Assembly (NCBI GenBank): GCA_918026815.1
Contig: CAKJVC010000182.1
Coordinates: 124,001-188,000 of the forward strand
Length of the DNA stretch: 64,000 nucleotides
From: Chalara sp. BL73
Lineage: Eukaryota > Ascomycota > Leotiomycetes > Helotiales
Direction: 5' to 3'
Shown: positions 39,662 to 52,236 of the stretch, piece after piece
Position numbering within the stretch: the stretch's first letter is position 1
Layout of the letters: the number at the start of each line of letters is the position of its first letter
Notes under the pieces: generated by a model
Told to the model about the DNA's origin: nothing
The model's input: the letters and a program-made list of their open reading frames with translations, nothing else
Databases searched by the model: none
Program-made: the position numbers and the translations under genes

Positions 39662-41134
39662 CTGGGTAGGAAATCTGAGAGACTTGGATCAGTATAGATT
39701 CCTTTAGATGTAGCTTAGAGCTGGCGCATATCTGGCACGTATCGACCTAGCAAAAATCAAGCAAGAGTTTTGAAGAAGCAACATACGTCTGATAATGGAG
39801 CAATGCGGAAGATTTCCGTGCAGATGGCAGAGGCCTAGTTCGCCCCATCTTGATTGGAATATCTGCAAGTATTGGCAGAGACGAAGCAATTCCTTGTTAT
39901 GACTATGCTCCAGCGCAACAACGACTTGTAGTCGATGTTCGATCTTATGATGCCGGGACAACTAGCTGATGGCACGGCATTAGCTTTACCGTGCAAAAAT
40001 CCTGTGCAATTGTCAAAGAAGGTGCAGCTCTTAGATTTCCTCCTCGCGGGGATACATTGTTCGGGCTGGATTCAGGAAGCAAAATCTGCGACTGGACCAA
40101 GATGCGATTTGGTGTATGGATTTCATGATGATGTAAGGCTTGATTGACTGGGCCGCAGAACACAGGCTGTAGTGGCTGAAGTACAAGGGGGGCGGCCCAC
40201 TCCTTCTGCAATCACGCAGAAGTTTGTCTGTACTGGATTGACCAGTGAGTAAGTATTATTGTAGGTGTTTTATACAGTTAAAGTGACAATGACAGGCATC
40301 GGAGTAGACCTCCGCACTGCGCCTACGGCCGTGGAGCCTCATTCTGCCTTTTCCTTTCTATACAAGTATTTGTACAAGAGATGGCTCCCCGAATACCTAG
40401 CATGAATATTCCTCGATAGCCCTCAGGCAACGCCTTTAGGTAGATCTATGTCTATATCTATATCAATTCTACCTGGGTTGTTGCGATTCTCACCAGCCAC
40501 GCTACTGCAGTGTATTTCAGATTCACGAATGAAATGTCCTCTTTTTCACTCGTTACACAGCATATACAGTACAAAGACTTATTACTCGTCCTTCGTCCAT
40601 ATAGAATAGACCGGCGTGAATCTCTTTTCAGCTTGGGAGAGACGCATTTCCTCTTCTTCTCCTCCCTTTCCTTCTCATCATCTTTGCTACACCAAGTCCC
40701 CTCTCCTTCTACAGTATTGCATATACAGTATCTCATGCTTATTTCAATCAATCTCAACATCCGGCGTCCTGTCTTTGTATTTGGTAGGGGGTGGTGCTGT
40801 CTCCCTCCCCCGCTTTCATGGCTCAGGGGGCTTCTTATCGCGATAGGGCATATCGGGGATTGGAGCGAGCGCGCCCTTGCTTTGCCCATCTCAGTTGCTT
40901 ATTATCAGCTTCGTCTTATGGTCTATTGCTTTCACTTTGACACGGAGATCTAGCTATCTGCCTTATCTTCTTAAAACAGAGCCTTTCTTCATATCTTCGC
41001 CAGCCCACATCCCACTGCCATCAATTGCCTTTACCCTGAGCTTCTGCCGTCTTGGTGCAATTAACTAACAATGTGCGATCGATAACATCGCTTTCTCTAG
41101 CCAACCAACGCGCCAGCTAGGGGCCTAACGAACA
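39662..41134. other. Divergent promoter region (unit B)
   Basis: Counterpart of 31120-32590 with single-base changes in an A run (near 39996), a C run (near 40698), a T run and a G run (near 40774-40790). No gene was recognised. Confidence 0.5.
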
Positions 41135-43126
41135 ATGGGACGATTCACCATGGCGCAGCTTCTTATGTCAAAAGGATGGAGAGGCGCGCATTCCCTCCTA
41201 CAAATTCCTTCAGCGCAAGTGATCAAACCCACCTCCTCCCACGCACGATCATATTGCTTTTCGGGCTCAGGTACGTGGGATTCTGCAACGACTTCAGGGA
41301 TCCGGTGTCGGCCAGATGGGGGGGACAAGGTGCCTCTACTGTACATTAGATACATCGATGGCGGGGTCATCCAGATACCCTCCCTTTTTTTTTTCTCATG
41401 CATGTACACTTTTTTTGGAAATTTTTTTGGAGGGCAGTTTGAGAATAACTTATTCCATATATTCCTCATAGGGTTCGATCTGAAACACTGCTCTGACAAA
41501 GTATATATCTAGATAATCCTCGAATTTCTATCCATTTGTGTCCTCGATCAACACAATCTACACGCACCATGTCCAGTACTACTCCACTTCGCAGTCTAAA
41601 CATCAACAACATAAATCCTCATGTCAAGGAGGCAAAGTATGCCGTGAGAGGCGAGTTAGCAGTTCGCTCAGAAGAATTCAGAGCCAAGCTAGCGAAAGGA
41701 GACACCGATTTACCATTTGACAAAGTCATTTCTGCCAACATTGGAAACCCCCAGCAATTGGATCAAAAACCAATCACTTTCTTCCGACAAGTCTTGAGCT
41801 TGCTAGAGTATCCGCCGCTGTTGGAAAAGGAAGACGTCCTGCTGAAACAGTTGGGTTACAAAAGCGATGTTATTGACCGGGCAAGATGGTTACTGAAGCA
41901 GGTTGGATCCGTCGGAGCATATAGTGCCAGCGCTGGAGCTGTGGGAATCAAGGAGAGCATTGCGAAGTTCTTGGAGAGTAAGTAGACGAAACCCGCATAA
42001 AGGTGGACACAACTAACATTGGTTAGGACGGGACGGTTTCTCTGCCGATGCTAAGGATATATATCTTTCTGGGGGCGCTTCTTCTGGAGTTAACACACTC
42101 CTCCACGTTATTTGTGCTGGTCCAGAAACTGGAGTCCTTGTGCCAATCCCTCAATATCCCCTTTACACTGCATCTCTCTCAGTTCTCAACGCCACCTGCG
42201 TTCCATACTATTTAGATGAGTCGAGAAACTGGGGAACGGATTTGGCTGCCATCAAGGAGGCACACAAGAAGGCGAAAGCGCAAGGAACAGATGTGCGAGC
42301 GATTGTCATCATCAACCCAGGGAATCCCACTGGAGCAAGTCTCCCAGAAGAGGACATCAGGGCGGTCATTGATTTCGCCGCTCAGGAAAAGCTTGTTGTG
42401 ATAGCTGACGAGGTTTACCAAACCAATGTTTTTAAGGGCAAGTTTCACAGCTTCAAAGCTGTGCTACGAACGCTACAAAAGGATGACCCCGAGAAATACA
42501 AATATGTGGAGCTTGCTTCGCTACATAGCATCTCGAAAGGTATGGTTGGTGAATGTGGCCACCGAGGAGGATACTTTGAGTTGTGCGGATTTGACCCTGA
42601 GGTTGTGGAGCAAATTTACAAGTTTGTCTCAATCAGTTTATGTGCGCCAGTGATTGGGCAATGTCTGGTCGAGCTAATGGTCAACCCGCCAAAGGACGGA
42701 GAGCCAAGCTATGAGCTATACAAACAAGAATACGACGCCATCTTTGCTGGTCTCCAGAAGAGAGCAACGGCACTGAATGATGCGTTCAAACAGATGGAAG
42801 GCGTTGAGTGTGCTGAGCCACAGGTAACTAACCAACCCTTCTCCAGCTTGATTCGTCATTAATATCTGTAGGGCTCTATGTACCTCTTCCCAACCATTAC
42901 TCTCCCACCAAAAGCAGTAGAGGCCGCGAAGAAGGAAGGCCGTTCTGCAGATGAGTTTTACTGCTTTCGTCTTCTTAATGCAACTGGAGTTTGTGTAGTT
43001 CCTGGATCTGGCTTTGGGCAAAAGGAGAACACATTGCACTTCAGAACTACTTTCCTTGCACCAGGCACCGAGTGGGTAGGAAGGATCACTAAGTTCCACG
43101 AGGAGTTCATGGATGAGTTTAGATGA
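41135..43126 (+). CDS. Alanine aminotransferase (intact, unit B)
   Basis: Exons are 41135-41270, 41513-41977, 42027-42823 and 42872-43126, giving 550 aa. This fold-type I PLP enzyme reads clearly as alanine aminotransferase (alanine + 2-oxoglutarate to pyruvate + glutamate). Motifs seen: S-A-N-I-G-N-P-Q-Q near the start of the core, I-I-N-P-G-N-P-T-G, A-D-E-V-Y-Q, the PLP lysine in S-I-S-K-G-M (about K371) followed by G-E-C-G-H-R-G-G, and V-P-G-S-G-F-G-Q then L-H-F-R-T-T-F-L-A-P-G. Exon 1 encodes a basic, hydroxylated segment (from M-G-R-F-T-M-A-Q) that could be a mitochondrial presequence. The ATG at 41569, in exon 2, would give a 486-aa form starting at the conserved core. It sits between the divergent transporter and the convergent kinesin gene. 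Confidence 0.93.
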
Positions 43127-43840
43127 GCAACGACTGTATATCGTAAATAAGAGCATGAGATAGTTCCCAAGCCAGGTGCACAACTGCTGCATTACAGAGC
43201 ATATGTATTGGGGATGATTACTACAAGATATGGCTGGCTGGCTGGGGAAGGTTGCTGATAGTAGTCATTATTGCTTGATGCTATAATATCAAGCTAACTC
43301 CCCTGAATGTAGTTCAATCATGCTACGGTTGAAAAGCCAAAGTTATCAACATAGTAATTTCCCGTCAAAGTGAATCCACTGGCGGGAGAAGAACACTATT
43401 TAGAAGTAACATCACGAAAGCCGAACACGACGTCTGTTGAACATTTCATTGGAAAATTTTCTGATCTCTGCTGTCCTTCCTGATCAGATAACCTGCCGTG
43501 ATCCACTCATCTTCTAAACCATCCGCAATCATCATCCATCAATGCATAACCTGCCTAAAACGAAGTTAAATAAAGAGGCAAACAGGAGCTAGAGCCCTCT
43601 CGCGCTATGCAGATATGTATATATGCCAAGTGAAAGCACCTATAAACACCTGCCGAAACTGTGGTATCTTTGTAAAATCCCTCGCACGTAAGAAACATAA
43701 AAAGTAGAAACTATAAAACCAGAATATCCACCAGGTGTTGTCCATCATCCCTCATATTGACGACATGCAAGTAATATGTTTTCGAAAAGAATATAATGCG
43801 TCGAAGGCGAGCGTGAAAGACCATAAGGAGTTGAAGGTTA
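43127..43840. other. Convergent 3' spacer, aminotransferase to kinesin
   Basis: Counterpart of 34577-35289, with one C more near 43680. No gene was seen. Confidence 0.5.
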
Positions 43841-46800
43841 TTAGAAGCAGTTCAGGCTGCCCTTTTTCTTTTTCTTGCTGATGGCGTTCATCCTCTCTTC
43901 CAAAGCCGCTCTAGCCTTCTCGGCGTTTTGCCTCTTTGTTCTTTCTTCTTCAAGTCGCAGCATGCTCCAACGATTCTTCTCTTCTGCATTACCGTTACTT
44001 TCTCTCTCTTTGGCTGCATCCAGCTCAACCTGGAGCTCGCCAGCCCGTTTTCTCCATGCATCACAATCGGCCTTGACTTTGTTGCTCTGCCTCTCTAGAT
44101 CTGTAAGCGCCTCCTCGAGAGTCGTAGTGAGCTGTTTCTCAGCAAATAGATGCTTCTCAATCGTGCGAATTCGAGCCTCCTGATCTTCTTGAATCTGTGC
44201 TAGTGCAAGATCCTTGCTGGTTGGACGATTACCTTGGGTAGGTGTTGCAGGAACTGGCACCGCAGCTGCATTTGTTGGGGACGTGGTACCAATACTTCCA
44301 GGCAATGGGGGTAACGGAATGGCTGGCGGGGGTGAGGGAAGAGAAGATACTGATGCAGTTTTACGAACGACAGAATTCGTCGAGTTGGACCGCTGAGTAC
44401 CGTTGGGCAAAGGCTCGCCTTGCATCTCTTCAATTTTGGACTGCTGAAGTTAGCCGTTGTAGCTTGTATAAAACAAGAGTTCTTACCTGAAGTGAGGCAT
44501 ATTCTTCTTTGATAGCCTCTAATTCTGCTTGAGCCCTTGCATGAGCTGCATTAGCTTCATCTAGGGCTGCGTTGCGTTCAGTTTGCAAAGAAGAAAGACG
44601 ATTGTTTGCAATCTGATGTTGGTCGAAATTGGAGGCCAACTGATCTTCAAGTTCCTCCACAAGCCGTGAGTTCTTCTTATTCTTCGTTTCCAGATCAGAG
44701 TGGTACTTCTTGAGAGCCGCGAGTTGTTCAGAAACTGTTGCATGCTCAGCCTTGATATTGGCACCTTCAGCCGTCTGGAGGAGAAAGTCGGCCAAATCAC
44801 TCTTAACGGTCTCGAGCTCCTTCATGACTGTGTCATTGAGTGTAGAAAGCTCAGCGATATGGTGCTCGAGCTCGTTGCTCTTACTTTGTTCCTGACGTAA
44901 TGCTTGCTGGTCTGCAATAAGATCTGCGATTCTCTCTTGGAGCTTTTCCATACTAACATTCACACCAAGAACAGACGCAACTTGCGTAGCAACTTTGGTC
45001 AGTTCATCCCGAGCCTCAACGAGGTCTTTTTGAAGGGCAGAGACGTCTTGTTCGTGCTTGGACCTAAGCTCTGCTAATCGCGCCTCTTTGTCAGTGGTGA
45101 AAGAATCCTTGACATCCTCAAGCTCTTTAGCATGTGTGTCTCGTAATAAGCTCAACCCATCATGATGGACCTTAACTGCAGTTTCATGCTCAAGAATTTG
45201 CTCTTCTAATCTGCTAACAATACCTTTGTGGTGTTCAGCTTCAGTATGAGCGAGATCCCGACTCTTGGTCACCTCATCGATATGCTTTTTAGCCAAAATA
45301 TGTGCTTGCTCAAGCTCAGCTACACGGCTGGCATTAGTTGCCAGAACCGCCTTGTGGTCATCGACCTCCTTGCGCAATGTGCTGACGATATCTTCATTTG
45401 CGTTTCGATCATTTCCGAGAGATGATATCTGCTGCTCCATCTCATTGATAGTCTTGAGCAGATGTTGCTCAGACTCTTCCATGGAAGACAGTGCGACTTG
45501 ATGCTTCTTTTGCCAGTCCACTACTTCCATTTCCAAGTCCATGATCTTCTTCTCTTGGATCTCCTTAAATTCATCGCCATCGGCTAATTTCGCATAATTA
45601 TCGACAGATGTACGGAGCGATTCAATTTCCGCTTGTAAATCTTTCTCCCGGCTTGCTTGAGATACCTGCAGCTCCTTGATCTGATTCTCACTCTGCATCA
45701 ATTGGTCGCGCATTCTAGATACCACCGAGATGTCCATTGGAGATGCTTTCATACTTGATCGTTCACGAGTCAACCCAGAGATAATGGTCATCTTCGTTTC
45801 CATCTCCTTCTTGACTGACGTAATATCTGCCTCTAGTTCTTGTACTCTCTCTGAACGAGTATGCAATTCATGCATCGCTGTGTTTAGGTTGAGTTCAAAG
45901 TTGGCCATGATATCTGGATGCGACTCAAAGCTTTCAGTGGCTATGTTCCGTAGAGTTGCAAATGCACGGTGAGCTCGGTCTATAACCATAACATTTTGGC
46001 TCGATTTCCGGCGGATGATTGGCGTGGTAGGAGATGGAGACTCATTCATCTTGGCCTTAGCGACATCCGACTTGAGCTCTTCTACAAGATCAAGGGTCAT
46101 CTCGTGCTGTTGCTCCAGGTGGGCATACTTTTCTGCTAACTGCTGCTGTGCCTGCTCTCTCTCTGCTGCAAGCCTCCTCAGGTTCTCTACCTCCACCGCT
46201 ATCGTCTCCTCAATGGCATCGTCATTTCCCACGTCCACGGGCTCCGACTTCTTGTTCGCGGCTTCAGCATCAGATACTTCCATAGAGCTGGGCTCCCCAA
46301 CCGAGGACAATTCCGATGAAAGCGACCGCGAGGATGAATACTGTCCTCCGTCTTTTAGCTCGTTCACCCTCGCGTCTGCTAAAAAAGAAGTAGGTCTTGT
46401 CGTAACCGGTGAAGATAATGACAAGACGGAGTCTCGGTTCCTGGTCGGATGACGGGATTCATCAACTGTGTCCTGAAGCTCACCTATTTTGCGCAATGCC
46501 TCCTCATATTTTTGTGATAGGAGGTCGAATTCGGTAACGGTTGATTCGTGCTCGACTTTTAGATCGAACAATTCTTGAGTGACGGTTTCCAGTTTGTCCT
46601 CTACAAATTTGGTCTGCGCAGGAGTTTGTGATGACTTAGTTGCATTATCGTTAGGTACCTCATCAGAAGTGTCCAAATCGATTGGTTCGCCATTGTCAAC
46701 TGGGCCCTCAATAACGGATCGATGAGAATTCTCCGAATTCGGGGGTAATTGAGAATACTCTTCTTCATCTTCAATCTCAAGAATAACGTCCTTGTGGCTA

Positions 46801-49204
46801 TGCTTGCTGGCCATGCTTTGATGCCGTGAGTGTTCAATAGAAGTACGCTTTCCATCCCCGGTTGAACCATCTCCTTCCACGCTTTTACTATCCTGTTGGA
46901 TATGGTCTAGTTCGTAGAGTAAATTGTCCAGCTTCCCGAGACTTCGCTGCCGTTCAACAACATGCTCCAGCCTGTCGATCTCTCTTTGCATAAGTTCAGT
47001 GTCCTGGTCGGCCTCAGCGAGGCGTTCCTCCAAGGTTGAAATATAGTCTTCACAACTAGCTTCGTTTTCACGAACTCGAGCAATTTCTTTACGTAGTTCC
47101 ATAATAATCGCGGAGTTTTTTTCTTCCCCCGAGGTGTGGCCATCAAGTTTGGCCTCCAAGTCATGCAAGTAATGTTCTGTGCTAGACTCTCGGTCGATCA
47201 ATTTCTGTATACGAGCCTGAAGCTGCTGGTTCACAGTCTCTACGTAAGCACATTTAGTTTCCTTTTCGAGGAGGATAGTCTCGGTGCTAGACAAAGTTGA
47301 TCTGGTGCTAGAGAGAGATTGTTCAAGACTCTGGATTGTTTTTTCATATTCCAACACAACTTGCTCAACAGCCTCAGCGAATGAGTTGGATCGCTTCAAA
47401 CGCTCTGTGGCATTATCCCCCAATGTGTTCTCGAAGGCTTGATTGTCGGCAAGTTCGCCATCTCTTGCTTTCGCCATTTCGGAAATAAGCTTTGCATGTC
47501 GTTGACTGAGCGTGGTATAATTCTCCTGTGTATCTAGAAGTTGGTTTTGAAGCTCAACCTCACGCTCATTCTGACGCTCCGGCCGCTCAGTCGCGGCATG
47601 CCCAGAGCGATTACGGTCTCCACCTGGTCCACGTTCAGTGCTTCGAATTTGCTCACGAAGAAAGGCAACTTCCGCTTTCAAGCGCTCAATCAATGCTACC
47701 TTATCAGACTCATCCGAAGTTTGCTGGATTCTAGGCTTGCTCTGAATTGCGCGAGCGCGTTGCGCATATTGCACCGTGTTTAGAGTCTCACTGAGATGAA
47801 ACTCTGCTGGGGTTACGCAAGCGATCATATACGTGATTGCATTACCCCCTAAAGAGTCTTGGAGTAATCGAGTGAGCTTTGAGTCACGATAGGAGACATG
47901 CGATCCGGCTTGCCGTGAAGAAAGTTGAGAAATGACCTTTCCAAGGCTGGCAAGACCTGCATTGATTGATATGCCCTCTTTGGCACGGTCTCCTTGCGCG
48001 CCGGTATTCTTCAGCCTTTCGCTTCCAGCTAAGTCAACAAAATGGAGCTTGCTATCAATCGTGACCATAGTATCCCCACCAGTCATTGCCTCTAGTGGGA
48101 CTGAGAATCGCTTCTCTGCGCCTGTAACTGTTTGCAGTTTACTTTTGCGTTGAATGAGGTTAAGACTGAATACCGCATGTGAACGGGAAGATTTGGCGTT
48201 GATTGCAGTTGAGTCGGTTTGACGAATCATGGACCCAAGATTTAACGCTGCCATAAGATCATCCACCGAATTAATCTCTACTTGATGTAATCCAGTAAGA
48301 AGTATGTGCCCCTTTGTATCTTCTCGGATTGTTACAGTGCCTCGCTCATGTTGTGGTACATGCTCCGGTATCAAGAGATCTCGTAGTTGTTCGTTGTAAA
48401 TCTCCACATACGTTGCCTTGAGCGTCCAGTTCTTTTCGGTTGTTCTTGACATGATGGAGTTGGCATTTGCTGAATATCTCGTCGGGGTTCGAAGTCCTGA
48501 CATTGAAGCTCGATTATTGACCGGTTTTCCTCCTTCTAGCTTCTCGAAGAGCGCTGTAGCGGCCCGTGGGATAACCCCTAACACAATATTAGATTAGTTT
48601 CAATCACGCTTGGAAGTATTTGTAGCACCACCACAGCAGAAATCCAATCGCTAGGGCGGAAGCAGCTTACCCATAGATTCTAGTTCACCTTGCTCATTTG
48701 GTCCAGAGGTCCCCATAGTATACGATTTTCCTGCCCCAGACTGTCCGTAGGCAAGCAAGGATACATTGTACCCCTGGACGAAAGAAGCCGTGCTCTCTAA
48801 CAGGTATTCCCAAATACCCTCTTGATTGATATCTTCTCCAAACACTCTGTCGAAGACAAACAGTTTACGGCCTTGAGGCGACTCGATAGCCAAATTTGTT
48901 GGTGAAGTGACTTGTACCATAGATCGTTGAAATCTTTGAGGAATAAGTTCATAACCAGGATCCGTTGGTCTAAGAGGTGGTCGTACACGAACAGCTGGAA
49001 ACAAATATTAGCCCGGAAGGCTGGCTTATTGACCGCAAACTTACCAACTTTGACCGAAGTTTTGCCATCCTCGTCGGACGCTCTACTTGCTCCTCCAACC
49101 TTGCTCGTCATACTCATGCGACTATTCGTCCTTGGAGGTCTCATAATCGCGCTTGCAGGCCGTGCAGGCACGCCGGCAGGCGATTCTGGTGGCGAGCTTG
49201 TCAT
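43841..49204 (-). CDS. Kinesin motor protein, kinesin-4/KIF4-KIF21-like
   Basis: Exons are 49045-49204, 48671-48994, 44487-48577 and 43841-44440, giving about 1724 aa. A Pro/Ser-rich N-tail leads to V-A-V-R-V-R-P-P, the first strand of the motor. The P-loop G-Q-S-G-A-G-K-S is at 137-144, switch I S-S-R-S-H at about 291-295, and switch II D-L-A-G-S-E-R at about 343-349. The motor ends near 445 with the neck string N-T-V-Q-Y-A-Q-R-A-R. The next 1000 or more residues are long Glu/Lys/Gln-rich coiled coil, broken by Ser-rich linkers. A Pro-rich linker and a final coiled coil close the protein. The N-terminal motor and very long stalk fit kinesin-4 type motors of filamentous fungi; the class is less sure than the family. 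The last intron has a CAGCAG acceptor, so one Gln is optional. The ATG at 49204 is the first in frame. Confidence 0.92.
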
Positions 49205-52200
49205 CGCTCTGCGATCTTCTTTAGTTACAACCAAACGTGGTTGTTTGTGCCCAAGATCGTTACTTTGTAGAGGTTCCACGCCTGTTGCACACAAGCACAG
49301 AGGCTATTCCTATAAAGAAGTAATCATATGTCGCGAAAATGCCAACGATGTTATGAGGCAGGTCGCGGAGGATATTTCTAATTGAGGGCCAAGCGGTACG
49401 CGTTACTTGGTCCCCCTGACAGTGATTGGAGTTTTTTTTTTCCCCCCGATTATTGAGGATCCCGTCAATTACCAGCGACGCGAGGCGAGGCGAAATTTTA
49501 AGGTGAAAATAAAAGGTGCGACGAGAATCTTAGGATGACAATATGAATACAGAGCACAAAAGGAACGATTGACTGGTAGGGGAGAAGTGCGGGAGATTAC
49601 CACAGTCTAATATGTTCAAGCACAGTAGGGGGGTCCAGATGGAGGTCGAGTAAAGCCTCAGGCGCGTAACCTTCAGGGGAAAGAAGGGCAAGGGGCAGGG
49701 GAGACTCTCCCAATCTGGTATGATGCCTTAATCCTGGCTGCTGGGGTCCGACAAGCACGGGTTTGGCGGCGTGGTCTGCTCCGCGCCGGGTGGCCAGTTA
49801 TCTGTCTGCCCAATGAAAGGGGGCAAAAAGCAGAAGGCAAATTGATACTTGATACTGATGCTGATGCTGCTGATGCTACACCACAGGACAGGACAGGACA
49901 GGACAGGATAGGATAGGATAGGACATGACTGCGCTTCAGTGCACTGCAATTCACGGTACTGTACCCTACTAATGATGAGAGAGACGGGTATTGCTTGTCC
50001 TACACGTGCCAAGGCGCTGGGTCTTATGAGTTGAGGCAAACACAAAAGACCACAAAAACAACACATATAGATGCACTTTGTTGATGAATAACAAGGACAT
50101 CTTCGACAGTGCAGAAGAAAGCTTCCCAAAAACAAAAAAAAAACCACAAGTCACTGGGACTAATTTAGCTCATCCGAGTCCATGCTTGGACCAGAGGAGG
50201 ATTATCTCAAACGTTCTGGTAGATTCGGCATCGGAATGCATTGATGATCAGCATGAAGCGTTTTCTCGGAACCTTCAAGTCATGACAAGATGACTCAAGC
50301 AGCTCAATACAACTCTTGAGTGTCAAGATTAGATCTGGCACGATAAACAAAGCTTGATGCAGACACAGCACACCGTCATATCATCCATCACAATGTACCC
50401 CCCCACCCCAAAAAGGCTCTCACATCCTGATATCTACTGGGAAGCGAAGCACGGATATATTGCTAGCAAAAAAGCACTCATGGGAGTATCATGCAATACA
50501 GTAATATTACATGGGGTTGACCGGTACAGTTTCAAATCAGATGATAGCTACCGGTAAAGGTTTATGCCTAGCTCATATTCTTCCCTCCACCCAACGGGTC
50601 TTGGATATCCAAGGTTTGGATCCCAAGCTATCATGAAATAACATAAAACCCATCGAGTCAACGGGCGACGGAGATATGTCGGACGATCATTCAAGATACA
50701 TCGGCGCCGTCCGCCACGTTGACTCCCTGGTAACAATGGCGCTGCTGGTGCAGATCCAGTCTTTATTCAAATAACGCGACTCAAACACGCCTTGAGAGTC
50801 ATGCAAATTCGGCCTCAAGAATTCAACAGGCGGGTTGATGGTAGACGAAGACTAAAAATTAACGTAGTAAACATCATCCCAATGGCAGATGGATTTCGGA
50901 GTAGCTCTGCTCAGCTAACTACGGAGGTATCAAATGGATATGGGAGATGTGATTGCCCAATGTTTGTAACAAGTACTATCTCTCGGTCCAGAGACAGGCC
51001 TATCCTCGCATTACATTTCTGCATATTGTCTGCACAGTTCAAGATCCTTCATGACTCGGCCAGTCAATAACAGACTTTTCTGTGTGGAAACCCCACCACC
51101 TGACTGCTTAGGCGGTATAACGAGGCCAATTCACTACTAAAATTGTAACATCACACGGCAAACAACCCGTGTTATTCCCCCAGACATGCCGTGATGTGTA
51201 TTGGGATCGCCAGCTTTTACGAAAGCTTCTATCCGTTCGCCAAGCCTTTTGGCTGCCTGTACATGATCTCTGAGCAGCTTTTGACCTTTTTTGACGACGC
51301 CATTGATTGAGTATTGGCCAAGATGACCAAATCATACGCGTTCGAAAGTTTTCGCCTTCCCACGAGCTCGACCGGATAATTAGAAACCTTGAAGATGTGA
51401 GGTGAAGGAAGCAGGATGTCCAAGCGTGCAGAGTGATTTGCTGCACGGTTGTACGCACGGCCTTTAAATGTTTCCCTCATCTCATCACAGCTCACTTCTC
51501 CACATTTTGTGAAGAAACAAATGCTCGTCGTACTCCGCTTTCAACCGTTGGACTTTACTCGTTCTGCAATATGCAGTTTTCCTTTTGCTTCCTCTATGCC
51601 ATTGGCCCTTTCCCCGTATATCGTTCAGTTGTGCATGACCAAAACAGACGCGTTGGAAGTGGACAATCGCATCCAAAAAGTACTCGCAAAAGTCTCCACT
51701 CTGAGCCATTCTAGGGGCTGACTTTACAAGTTACTACGGTATTTGAGTGCTGCGTCGAAGTACTTGAAGCGATGTTAGCTATGACTCCTCCAAGGAGACA
51801 AGACATACTCTTGGACGAGAATAAATGTCTCTCTCTTCTGCTTTGACTTACCCAAGTTATCGGACTGTTTGAATATTTTATGACGTCTAGCTCTAGTCAA
51901 AGGCTAGGGAAAGCATTCAATTTCCTCCTTGGAATATTGATTGTTATTCTATTGTCCGTCTAGAAGAACATATAAGTGAGCATCTCGTTTACTTTTATGC
52001 CTGAGGCTAGCGTGAAAGTGCACATCATAATGAGCCATATGGGTTGTCAGGTCACGCTTTTGGTACATCGTCGAAAAGGACATAATGTTTTTCATCAATC
52101 CATGAATGGTTCTTCCGAATCAATCTTGGGTCTGCCCTTTTGTTTTTTTGCTCTTTTCGTGAAGATTTGATCTTGAATTACTTGTGACACGTCGAACTTT

Positions 52201-52236
52201 GACTTCTAAATCAGCAGAGTTACACAGCTTACGATC
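49205..52236. other. Intergenic, no gene recognised
   Basis: This is the kinesin upstream region and beyond. It holds a T10-C6 tract near 49431, a pentanucleotide repeat at 49884-49924 and a C run near 50400. Minus-strand frames at 51108-51709 are broken and show no domain that I can name. Confidence 0.45.
49884..49924. repeat. (AGGAC/AGGAT)n pentanucleotide repeat
   Basis: There are eight tandem 5-bp units: four AGGAC, three AGGAT and a last AGGAC. The array lies about 0.7 kb upstream of the kinesin start. Confidence 0.9.

Larger units (their letters stand above)
35503..44054 (+). repeat. Tandem duplication, unit B (8552 bp)
   Basis: This is the second unit, joined directly to unit A and continuous on its right with the rest of the kinesin gene. 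It differs from unit A at about 18 indels. They include a 3-base loss near 35619 (GGCCACTCC in A, GGCCTC in B), a rearranged T-run near 36141-36160, and one- or two-base changes in runs of T, C, G or A. I noticed no substitutions. Confidence 0.95.

Noticed and set aside
26950..44054. Possibility that the duplication is two haplotypes placed in series
   Set aside because: Not fully excluded, but the truncated kinesin tail joined to the left-edge sequence is a novel junction that simple haplotype placement would not create.
49205..49294. Upstream extension of the kinesin protein to 49294
   Set aside because: It begins with TTG, and the added residues show no conservation signal; the ATG at 49204 is preferred.
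51108..51709. Overlapping minus-strand frames that might be a decayed gene
   Set aside because: I could not match the pieces to any family, and stops interrupt them, so no call is supported.
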